A stretch of DNA of 58,359 bases, from the IMG/VR virus record IMGVR_UViG_3300017991_000124, positions 1 to 58,359 of that record; one strand, 5' to 3'. This stretch comes from a virus. Positions 52,407-58,359 of this stretch are shown here, piece after piece; within the stretch, counting starts at the first letter, position 1, and each line of letters starts with the position of its first letter. Under the pieces are notes generated by a model, which had not been told where the DNA came from, searched no databases, and worked only from the letters and a program-made list of their open reading frames with translations. Position numbers and translations under genes: made by a program.

Positions 52407-52761
52407 GGGGATCTCCTTTCAGCCCGGGGTCGTCCGGGCAATCGTCGCGTTGCAATGTGCGGGCCACCAACTCCCGCTTGTATTTGATCATCAGGTCCAG
52501 GGCGTCCGCCAGGAAGGCTGCCAGGGTTTCGAAGTCACCGTCCCGCCGCATGGCGATCTCCTTGCGGGCGCGCGTGTGGCAAGGCAGGCAGACCCGGGCC
52601 ACGCGCTCGTCGTCGCCCTTGCTCCCCATGCCGCCGCTGCCGAAGTGGTGCAGTTGCTCCCACCGCCGCTGACGGCACAGGCAGCACTGGCCGGGTTGCC
52701 GATGCGCCCACGCGAGGAACTCGGGATCCTTGACCCGGGGATGGCGGGGGCCGAGCGCCAT
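52390..52761 (-). CDS. Ref/NinG-type HNH recombination nuclease
   Basis: 123 residues from ATG 52761 (TGATG overlap). DPEFLAWAHRQPGQCCLCRQ then RRWEQLHHFGSGGMGSKGDD and VARVCLPCHTRARKEIAM carry two CxxC pairs and 'HH...G.G.K.DD....LC..CH', as in the phage P1 Ref and DUF968 families. These enzymes promote recombination or nick DNA. The last ~45 residues form a helix. Confidence 0.7.
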   Translation of the reverse strand: MALGPRHPRVKDPEFLAWAHRQPGQCCLCRQRRWEQLHHFGSGGMGSKGDDERVARVCLPCHTRARKEIAMRRDGDFETLAAFLADALDLMIKYKRELVARTLQRDDCPDDPGLKGDPHASCR

Positions 52762-53300
52762 CAGAACGGCTCCGGGGCGGTGTTGTCCAGCGCGTTCATC
52801 TGCTGGTCCACCCGGATCTGTACTTCGGGTGGCAGCGTCCACAACCCCTGCTTGCCGCCGCACACCACCGGCTCGGGCAGGATGTCGGTCGGGCCGAGCA
52901 CCCAGTGCACCTCACCGGGGGCCGCCCACGGGGACCAGGACTCCCGGGTCACGTCGGCGAGGGTGGCAACCGCGACGATCGCGCTGCGCACGACGGTGCT
53001 GCCGTCGCACACCAGATCGCCGCCCTCCATCGGCACCACGAACCCCTCGCCGTCTTTCGCAAACTCGCCGACCATCGGCAACAGGTACCCCGCACGCTCG
53101 GCCATGAACCGCAGATCATCGAACGCCTTTCGCCGCACCTCGATCCCGGGCCGGCCGCCGATCGTCTTGCCCGCGTGGATGGCGAACCGATCGCCGATCT
53201 GCAACCCGCGCCGACGCGGATCCCATCGACGGTTCTCCACATTCTTGCCGAGGTGCACGATCGCCCAGCACCACTCGGGCCAGATGGTCAGCGCCTTCAT
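52761..53300 (-). CDS. ASCH-domain protein
   Basis: 179 residues from ATG 53300 (ATGA overlap). KALTIWPEWCWAIVHLGKNV then ENRRWDPRRRGLQIGDRFAI and HAGKT is the classic ASCH/PUA-like start ('L.i.p.wa..I..G.K..E.R.W....rG.i.IHA'). Family members bind RNA or modified nucleic acid, or act as amidohydrolases on acylated cytidine; the role here is unknown. A second ASCH-type gene lies at 54352-55008. Confidence 0.75.
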   Translation of the reverse strand: MKALTIWPEWCWAIVHLGKNVENRRWDPRRRGLQIGDRFAIHAGKTIGGRPGIEVRRKAFDDLRFMAERAGYLLPMVGEFAKDGEGFVVPMEGGDLVCDGSTVVRSAIVAVATLADVTRESWSPWAAPGEVHWVLGPTDILPEPVVCGGKQGLWTLPPEVQIRVDQQMNALDNTAPEPF

Positions 53301-53767
53301 CGGTCGTCTACTCCGCGCACGTAGTGGTTGGCTGATTCTGCCCGCTCCCGCCACCGAAGCGCGTCACGATTGGCTGCTTTCAACTCACCATCCAGCCGGC
53401 AGCATTCGGCCTCTAGGTGGTTGATCTTGCTGACGTCCGGAGTGAACATTTTGATGCGCCGTTCTAGTTCGACAACCTTGTTGGACAGCCCCACATCGCT
53501 ATCTTCCAGTTGTCGAATCCTTGCACGCATTCGCACCAGCGGTTCAATCCCGTTGAGCACGGGGCACATGCGACACCAGTCGTCGGTGTCGGCATCGCAC
53601 TCGTCGCACGGATCCGAGCGGCGTTGCACAGCCTGTAGTTTTCGCACCTCTTGCCGCAGATCGTCGATGGTCGCCACGAGCGCCAGTTCGGCCCGACTGG
53701 CCGGGTGCCGCCGGACCTCCTCCACCCCGCCGGGAGTGAGCGGTTCCACCGAAATGTGATCAGACAT
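53297..53767 (-). CDS. Coiled-coil protein with Cys cluster
   Basis: 156 residues from ATG 53767 (GGAGGTGTACG). LALVATIDDLRQEVRKLQAV is coiled coil, followed by SDPCDECDADTDDWCRMCPV (four Cys, likely zinc) and then RARIRQLEDSDVGLSNKVVE, ELERRIKMF, and more helix. The arrangement coil-zinc-coil is common in small phage accessory proteins. Function unknown. Confidence 0.6.
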   Translation of the reverse strand: MSDHISVEPLTPGGVEEVRRHPASRAELALVATIDDLRQEVRKLQAVQRRSDPCDECDADTDDWCRMCPVLNGIEPLVRMRARIRQLEDSDVGLSNKVVELERRIKMFTPDVSKINHLEAECCRLDGELKAANRDALRWRERAESANHYVRGVDDR

Positions 53768-53978
53768 CGTACACCTCCACAATCTCCGTCTCCTCCATGT
53801 GCAGCACCGTCCGGTACGCCGCTGCCACCATCCTCATCTTGTCCGCCAGATCCGAGAGGCTAATCGTGTCGGCGCACGCCTCGAACCGCTCGGCGGTTTC
53901 GCGCAGATACGCCCGAAACTTCGCCTGCTCGTACGCCGTGAGTTGAACAGACATCGCATTTCTCGACACGTCGCTCAT
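53760..53978 (-). CDS. Small helical protein
   Basis: 72 residues from ATG 53978 (ATGA). QLTAYEQAKFRAYLRETAER then FEACADTISLSDLADKMRMV and AAAYRTVLHM is a short helical bundle. No family recognised. It sits in a chain of overlapping small genes. Confidence 0.55.
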   Translation of the reverse strand: MSDVSRNAMSVQLTAYEQAKFRAYLRETAERFEACADTISLSDLADKMRMVAAAYRTVLHMEETEIVEVYDV

Positions 53979-54355
53979 CGCCGCGCCCCCAGGTAGTTGA
54001 CCCACGCCAGCGCCTCCTGCAACTGCTCGAACAGCCCCTGCATGCCCAGCGGGCAGAGCGTCCGCCCGGGGATGTGCTCGCTGCGATCCTCCTCGTCCTC
54101 GTCCGTCGGGTCCACCAGGCAGATTCCTCGGAACCGGCTGACGGGTTCGTAGGCCGGGCACGGTTCGCCGCCGCAGACGCACAGCCCTCTCGCCCGGTGA
54201 TGCCAGCCGTAGGACGGGATCGCCCGCTTGCCGTTGCCGCAGTCCAGCGTGCCCAGCGTGCCGGATCCGATCGGCGGGGGTTCGTCGCCCCGCACCGGCC
54301 GGGTATCGTCCTTCGCCCGAGATCGGGCCCGCTCCACCGCCTCGCGCGTGTTCAT
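53975..54355 (-). CDS. Small Cys-rich protein, unknown function
   Basis: 126 residues from ATG 54355 (ATGA). Basic start (REAVERARSRAKDD), then SYGWHHRARGLCVCGGEPCP (CxC..C cluster, perhaps zinc) and an acidic end DPTDEDEEDRSEHIPGR. EQLQEALAWVNYL closes with a helix. Not recognised. Confidence 0.55.
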   Translation of the reverse strand: MNTREAVERARSRAKDDTRPVRGDEPPPIGSGTLGTLDCGNGKRAIPSYGWHHRARGLCVCGGEPCPAYEPVSRFRGICLVDPTDEDEEDRSEHIPGRTLCPLGMQGLFEQLQEALAWVNYLGARR

Positions 54356-55008
54356 CGCTCCTCCAAGTCGTAGGCCCAGACCCACGGGTTCGCCGCCCAC
54401 GGGAACCCGCGATCGGCGTTCAGGGCGTCCCAGCCCCGCTCGTACCATCCCCGGGGGTTGGGGTAGTCCGACAGCCACCGGTCCGGGCAGCCCTCGGCTA
54501 CCGCGTCCTCGGCGCTGATCTGCTGCACCCGCTGCACGCGCACCCGGGCCACCGTGCGCTCGATGCGGGACCACCTGCGCTTCATGTAGATCGGCGACAT
54601 CCACCGGACCGCCTCGTGGGTGTAGCGCAGGTACACCGCGCTCTCGTCGGTGCGGTAGACGATCACCTGGTGCGGTTCGCGTCCAAACCCCTGCGGCTCC
54701 TCGGTCACCGCAAACCCCTCGCGCATCCACACCAGATCGCCGGCTGCGACCACGGGCGTGATGCGGTGCATGGCGCCCGGCTCGTAGGGACTGCGATCCA
54801 GTTCGGCTGCAATCAGCGCCGGCCCCTGCTCCCGGTCCGGGGTGGCCGTGTCCAGGTCCAGAATATCCCACAGGCGCCGTAGGTACTTCCCGCCCTTGCC
54901 GTCCACCCGGCTGTTCCCCGGGGCGACCACGCGCCGGGTCTGCGACTTGCGCCCGGCCTGGAACGCGCGGATCGAGTCGGCGCCAAAGATCATGCCCCGG
55001 GCGGTCAT
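54352..55008 (-). CDS. Second ASCH-type phage protein
   Basis: 218 residues from ATG 55008 (ATGA). GMIFGADSIRAFQAGRKSQT then RRVVAPGNSRVDGKGGKYLR, AAGDLVWMREGFAV, MSPIYMKRRWSRIERTVARV and RVQRVQQISAEDAVAEGCPD, ending GFPWAANPWVWAYDLEER, follow the ASCH-like family common in phages ('F....A...G.KTQTRR...GD.....E......I......V..I...A..EG......F..W....G..W..NPWVW...F'). Function unknown; RNA or nucleotide binding is suspected. Confidence 0.75.
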   Translation of the reverse strand: MTARGMIFGADSIRAFQAGRKSQTRRVVAPGNSRVDGKGGKYLRRLWDILDLDTATPDREQGPALIAAELDRSPYEPGAMHRITPVVAAGDLVWMREGFAVTEEPQGFGREPHQVIVYRTDESAVYLRYTHEAVRWMSPIYMKRRWSRIERTVARVRVQRVQQISAEDAVAEGCPDRWLSDYPNPRGWYERGWDALNADRGFPWAANPWVWAYDLEER

Positions 55009-55769
55009 GCGGGCACCCCCGCGCGCTCGAGCAGGTCGGCCTTCACCACCACCAGCTTGCCCTCGCCGCGCAGCAGCGTCCGCACGCGCCGGTAGTACGC
55101 GGGCCAGTCGATGTCGTTCGCGCGCTTGTCGTAGTTCCACGCGCCCAGCTTGTAGGTGTCCACGTACGGCAGCGACGCCAGGATCATCGCCACGGACTGC
55201 CCGGGGGCGATCACCGGCTCGATGCTGGCCCAGGTCGGGATGCCCCGGGCGTGCGCCTGCTTCAACACATCGATCCTATCGGACGGCATCGCCGCCCCTG
55301 GTTCCCACTCCCGCGAGTCCGCCTCGGAGGCGAAGGTCAGCGTGCAGCCGAAGGCGTCGTGCTCGTCGAGCAGGTCCAGATCGCGCGTCGCCCGCAGTCC
55401 GCCCTTGGTCAGGATCGACACCCGCTGCCCGTGGTGCTTCAGGATGCGGACCGCCTGGCGCGTCAATGAGTGCTCGGTGCCGTACCGCTCGCCGAGTAGC
55501 GCGTCCATCAGCATGTAGGGGTCGTGCGTGAAGCTCAACAACACGGGCCGCGTGTTCCCCGCCTCCTCCAAGTCGATCGCGTCCAGGGTCAATCTGGAGA
55601 TCAACCCGGGGCGCTGTGCGGGCACCACAAACTCCTCGCGCTTCATCTTCAAGACGTTGGGCGAGTAGCAGTAGGCACAGCGATGATCGCACCCCCGGTA
55701 CAGCGACACCGCCAGTTCGGCGTACTCGCGCGCCCGGCCCTTGGGTTCGTAGATCACCCGCAGCTTCAT
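55005..55769 (-). CDS. Radical SAM protein, SplB-like
   Basis: 254 residues from ATG 55769 (ATGA). SLYRGCDHRCAYCYSPNVLK has C-x3-C-x2-C for the 4Fe-4S cluster; PVLLSFTHDPYMLMDA, LKHHGQRVSILTKGGLRATR, CTLTFASEADSREWEPG and GIPTWASIEPVIAPGQSVAM are the conserved loops of phage/mobile SplB-like proteins. Such proteins are usually of unknown substrate; spore photoproduct lyase relatives repair DNA lesions. It lies in a DNA-metabolism operon. Confidence 0.8.
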   Translation of the reverse strand: MKLRVIYEPKGRAREYAELAVSLYRGCDHRCAYCYSPNVLKMKREEFVVPAQRPGLISRLTLDAIDLEEAGNTRPVLLSFTHDPYMLMDALLGERYGTEHSLTRQAVRILKHHGQRVSILTKGGLRATRDLDLLDEHDAFGCTLTFASEADSREWEPGAAMPSDRIDVLKQAHARGIPTWASIEPVIAPGQSVAMILASLPYVDTYKLGAWNYDKRANDIDWPAYYRRVRTLLRGEGKLVVVKADLLERAGVPA

Positions 55770-56401
55770 CGCTCGCCCCCCCCCGGCACCGGCCGGTCGG
55801 GGTACACCTCCGACCACTGGCGCCAGCCAGTATCGTTCTTCCCCTCGCGGTATCCGAGCAAAGGGTTCCAGTCGTGTTCGCCTGGGTTTATTTCGTCCGG
55901 CACGTCAACCTTGATCACGCCGACCGTCGCCGCAATCTCGCGCCCGAGAAACGTATTCTCGCCGACAGCCGTGACCAAAACAACACTGCGCCGGAGACAT
56001 CCGGTTCCGAATGGGTAGTGAGTGTTGACAAGAACGTCCCCGGACCGCACCACCGTACCGTTCGGCAGGGTCAGCGTGCGGTCGCCCAATCTGACAACGT
56101 AGAACGGCTCCGGGTCTCGCAGCCACTTCTCGAAGTGCTCGCGCAGTCGCTCTAGCTGGTCTGCGTCGAGAGTCCCGCTGTCGACTACCACCCGCATAGC
56201 GTTCGCCCAATCGTGCCCCCGTGTCAGGTATGCGATCTCCTCCCGCAGCCGCCGCACCTCGGCGATCAGCGCGCGTGCGTTCCTGGCTTCGACAGGGCCG
56301 TCGCTGTCCGCCCAGTTCTCTGCCGAGTATGCACGCTCCAGCCGCGCCAGTTCCGCGTCCGTCATCGGCTTGTGCTCGGTTGTGCCGTCATCCCTAGTCA
56401 T
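55766..56401 (-). CDS. Unrecognised protein with coiled-coil start and beta-rich end
   Basis: 211 residues from ATG 56401 (ATGA). ARALIAEVRRLREEIAYLTR is coiled coil; later PFYVVRLGDRTLTLPNGTVV then RSGDVLVNTHYPFG, SVVLVTAVGENTFLGREIAA and TVGVIKVDVPDEINPGEHD alternate strands. Members of the phage 'HDWNPLLGYREGKNDTGW' type were not recalled. It precedes the radical SAM gene. Confidence 0.6.
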   Translation of the reverse strand: MTRDDGTTEHKPMTDAELARLERAYSAENWADSDGPVEARNARALIAEVRRLREEIAYLTRGHDWANAMRVVVDSGTLDADQLERLREHFEKWLRDPEPFYVVRLGDRTLTLPNGTVVRSGDVLVNTHYPFGTGCLRRSVVLVTAVGENTFLGREIAATVGVIKVDVPDEINPGEHDWNPLLGYREGKNDTGWRQWSEVYPDRPVPGGGER

Positions 56402-57078
56402 CGGGATTCCTCCTTGATCTCAATCGGTGGCAGCAAGTGCGCCCCGGGGTGGTAGTGGGGATCGCGCGTGTAGCGCGCACACCCCGCGCGGTACTGCTCG
56501 GTGGTCAGCGTGACGACGATCCCCCCGGCCTCCCGGCAGTTGTGGTGCGTCCCATCGTCGGCCGCCGCCGCCCCGTAGTAGCAGCACCCCTCGCACCCGA
56601 TCATCGCGCGCCCGGCATCGGGCACCAGCACCACGATTTCCCGCTCATGGCGCCGGTCGAAGTAGGCCACGATGTGATCGCGCGGGATGCGCCGCTCCAC
56701 CACCCGACGCCCGTGGCGCTCGGCGAATAGCGCGGCCACCGTGCGGTCCAGCGTCCACGAGATCACCGCGTCCAGATCCTCGCCGTCCCGCGTCGCCCGG
56801 TAGGCCACCACCACCGGGGGCAGGTCGCGCCACACCCGGCGGTCCTTTTTCTTCATCAGCTTCCAGCGACCGCGCCGGTTGACCTCGAACAGCGGGCGCC
56901 ACCGATCGAGTTCCAGCACGCGCCCCGCCTTGATCCACGCCGTCCCGAGCAACTGCCAGTAGATCGCGTCGTCGTGCACGGTGGGCAGCAGCCGCAGGGC
57001 AGCCGCCCGGAACGCGGGTAGGTGGTGTTCGTGCCGAATCAGCTCGTAAGCGATCGCGCTGTCGTGTTGGTTGGTCAC
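56398..57078 (-). CDS. ART-like (mono-ADP-ribosyltransferase-type) protein
   Basis: 226 residues from GTG 57078, overlapping the metallopeptidase stop. It contains PPVVVAYRATRDGEDLDAVI then SWTLDRTVAALFAERHG and FDRRHEREIVVLVPDA, i.e. R, then S-W-T, then E-x-E before a hydrophobic strand, the R-S-E arrangement of arginine-type ADP-ribosyltransferases. The C-terminal ~60 residues hold Cys and His (CEGCCYYG...HHNC). Phage ARTs modify host polymerase or translation factors; the assignment rests on motif order only. Confidence 0.55.
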   Translation of the reverse strand: MTNQHDSAIAYELIRHEHHLPAFRAAALRLLPTVHDDAIYWQLLGTAWIKAGRVLELDRWRPLFEVNRRGRWKLMKKKDRRVWRDLPPVVVAYRATRDGEDLDAVISWTLDRTVAALFAERHGRRVVERRIPRDHIVAYFDRRHEREIVVLVPDAGRAMIGCEGCCYYGAAAADDGTHHNCREAGGIVVTLTTEQYRAGCARYTRDPHYHPGAHLLPPIEIKEESR

Positions 57079-57683
57079 TTCGCCCCCCGCCTCCGCTCGA
57101 ACCACCGCACGATCTGCTTGCTCTCGTGCTTGGTCATCCCGCCGTGCTCGATGGTGATCCGCTTCGACTCCAGGTGCTTCCGCACCACGCGCAGGTCCGC
57201 CGCCCGCAATCCGTACGCGCGCAGGCCCTCGGCGAGCTCGGCCGGCGTCCACAGGATGCGCCCGGCCAGCGCCTGGCTCACCTCCATGTTGACCTCGAGC
57301 GCCTCGGCCTCGATCCGCGCCCGCTTGGCCCGGTCCAGGTAGCCGGTCAAAAACCCGTCGGGATCCTTCCTCCACTGGCGAACGTGGTGCATCTCGTGGC
57401 CCACCGTGCAGATGTGCCCGATCAACTGCAACCGCGTGCCCTTGTCCGCCAACCGGAACGGCAGGTAGACGGTGGGCTTGGTGACCAGCAGCGGTGGCAC
57501 CAGCGTCGTGGCGTAGGCCTCCATGAACCGGTCGGCGGCGCCGATCTTCAGCGCCTTGAGGAACGCCTGCACCGCGCGCATCTGCGCCGCGTCCCGCTTG
57601 CGCACGATCCGGGCGTGATGGTTGCGGGCCAGGTACCGGGCCACCCCCTTCACCTCGGCCGGCGTGATCGCGTAGTTGGTCAT
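57075..57683 (-). CDS. HExxH metallopeptidase-like protein
   Basis: 202 residues. ADRFMEAYATTLVPPLLVTK then GTRLQLIGHICTVGHEMHHV and RQWRKDPDGFLTGYLDRAKR has H-E-M-H-H, the zincin HExxH, with a candidate third ligand Glu in RARIEAEALEVN. Basic C-terminus (GMTKHESKQIVRWFERRRG). It could be a SprT-like DNA-protein crosslink or ImmA-like protease; nothing here decides. Confidence 0.6.
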   Translation of the reverse strand: MTNYAITPAEVKGVARYLARNHHARIVRKRDAAQMRAVQAFLKALKIGAADRFMEAYATTLVPPLLVTKPTVYLPFRLADKGTRLQLIGHICTVGHEMHHVRQWRKDPDGFLTGYLDRAKRARIEAEALEVNMEVSQALAGRILWTPAELAEGLRAYGLRAADLRVVRKHLESKRITIEHGGMTKHESKQIVRWFERRRGAK

Positions 57684-58359
57684 GACGCACCCCCGTCCGC
57701 CGCGCCGCCGAAAAATTGCTCGTATTCCTTGTTCCCGTACTGTCCCTGTGTAGCCTCGATCACTTCGCGCACCGTGTACTTGCTTTTCAGTTTGCCGTGC
57801 GTCTGCACGAAATTACGCACCCCAGCCTCACACGCCCCGGTGATCACCCGGTAGCTTTCGATGGCCTCGCGCGCCGTGATCTCCCGGTCCAGTGCCCACC
57901 CCTCGTAGGCGCTCTTGTCGCGCTCGCCAATCTTATACAGCAGCGACTCGCGCGCCTCTTTGATCGTGTCGCCGTGTGAATAGGTGCCGTCGGCCTCAAT
58001 GCAGTAGGTTGCCTTCGACTGGCCCACGGTGACGACCTTGTGGATTTTCACCCCGCCCTTCGACACCTTCGTCGCAACGATCCTGGACAGAATGTCGTCG
58101 GCAAACAAATATCCCTGACGCCGGAATGCCTCTGTTACCTGCCTTTTAGCGAACCGATTGCCAACTCCCGATTGCACATTCACCGGCAGCGACACGTCCG
58201 ACGCACCCCGCAGGTAGAGGTAGCCCCCCACGGTGGCCAGCACCGGCATCGACACGTCCGACGCACCCTCCAGGTAGAGGGAGCCGCCCACGGTGGCCAG
58301 CACCGGCATCGACACGTCCGACGCACCCCGCAGGTCGAGGGAGCCGCCCACGGTGGCCA
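57680..58359 (-). CDS. Repeat protein cut by the right edge, phage EAR-YRVITGACE family
   Basis: At least 223 residues; the first ATG visible (58351) is inside a repeat and the true start lies beyond the window. Three 20-residue repeats (TVGGSLYLEGASDVSMPVLA) form an LRR-like or pentapeptide-like array. The C-terminal ~130 residues, ATYCIEADGTYSHGDTIKEA then RESLLYKIGERDKSAYEGW, IESYRVITGACEAGVRNFVQ and EVIEATQGQYGNKEYEQFFG, are a conserved phage domain of unknown function. Such proteins often sit among early genes. Confidence 0.7.
   Translation of the reverse strand, partial: ATVGGSLDLRGASDVSMPVLATVGGSLYLEGASDVSMPVLATVGGYLYLRGASDVSLPVNVQSGVGNRFAKRQVTEAFRRQGYLFADDILSRIVATKVSKGGVKIHKVVTVGQSKATYCIEADGTYSHGDTIKEARESLLYKIGERDKSAYEGWALDREITAREAIESYRVITGACEAGVRNFVQTHGKLKSKYTVREVIEATQGQYGNKEYEQFFGGAADGGAS
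58181..58359. repeat. 60-bp tandem repeat at the window edge, three copies
   Basis: Blocks beginning CACCGGCA(T/G)CGACACGTCC recur exactly every 60 bases (GACACGTCCG at 58191, 58251 and 58311) and run off the end. They code the 20-residue repeats of the last gene. The copies differ at only a few bases, so they are recent or homogenised, and they make assembly collapse or copy-number change likely here. Confidence 0.85.

Overview
The window is one contiguous piece of a high-GC, tailed, contractile-tail (myovirus-type) phage or prophage genome. Apart from one small gene near 36.3 kb, every gene I can support lies on the minus strand, so transcription runs from high to low coordinates. Genes are tightly packed, with many ATGA or TGATG stop/start overlaps and good Shine-Dalgarno sequences. 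The structural module follows the order of phage Mu (portal/gpF, protease/scaffold, capsid, gp36, gpG, gp37, sheath, tube, tail chaperone, tape measure, gp43, gp44, gp45, gp46, gp47, gp48). It lacks Mu-type transposition genes and has an early region of its own. The host is not named by the sequence. Very high GC and a lipoprotein with an Asp-Thr-Gly-Asp linker of the sort common in Myxococcota and related deltaproteobacteria suggest a host of that kind (inference).

Layout in transcription order. 58.4-43 kb, early/DNA-metabolism region: a repeat protein cut by the window edge, a HExxH protein, an ART-like protein, a radical SAM protein, two ASCH proteins, a Ref/NinG-like HNH protein, an SbcC/RecF-like ATPase, an adenine methyltransferase, an MmcB-like nuclease, a RuvC-like resolvase, a HhH-GPD glycosylase with an active-site Tyr like thymine-mismatch glycosylases, an RHH protein, a Lar-like zinc protein, a C5-cytosine methyltransferase carrying two nested genes in other frames (one an HNH endonuclease), and a ParB-methyltransferase fusion. 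42.9-41.4 kb: a possible operator region, an acidic protein and a serine recombinase. 41.4-30.3 kb, packaging and head: large terminase, a portal-gpF fusion, a Gly/Ala-rich fibre, protease with in-frame scaffold, decoration protein and major capsid protein. 30.2-9.6 kb, tail, baseplate and fibres, interrupted by a lipoprotein gene and by a separate cassette at 16.4-18.3 kb. 9.6-0.1 kb: the 1301-residue fibre, a membrane coiled-coil protein, two small HTH proteins, a zinc/DNA-binding-type protein, a TerS-like HTH protein, a YqaJ exonuclease and a putative single-strand annealing protein.

The best candidate for an undescribed system is the cassette at 16.4-18.3 kb. It has its own promoter-like sequence, a small HTH-type protein, a conserved phage protein with a Gly-rich C-terminus, and then about 250 bp of noncoding sequence. 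That stretch holds three arrays of degenerate 5-nt repeats (GGCNN in the transcript sense), each closed by a 13-nt hairpin. The three hairpin stems differ by compensatory changes around an identical AAT loop. A winged-helix-like protein gene follows. Other strong oddities are the in-frame HNH-bearing insertion inside the cytosine methyltransferase, a second overlapping frame in the same gene, an in-frame amber codon between an ideal start site and the annealing-protein gene, and a textbook -1 frameshift site in the tail chaperone.
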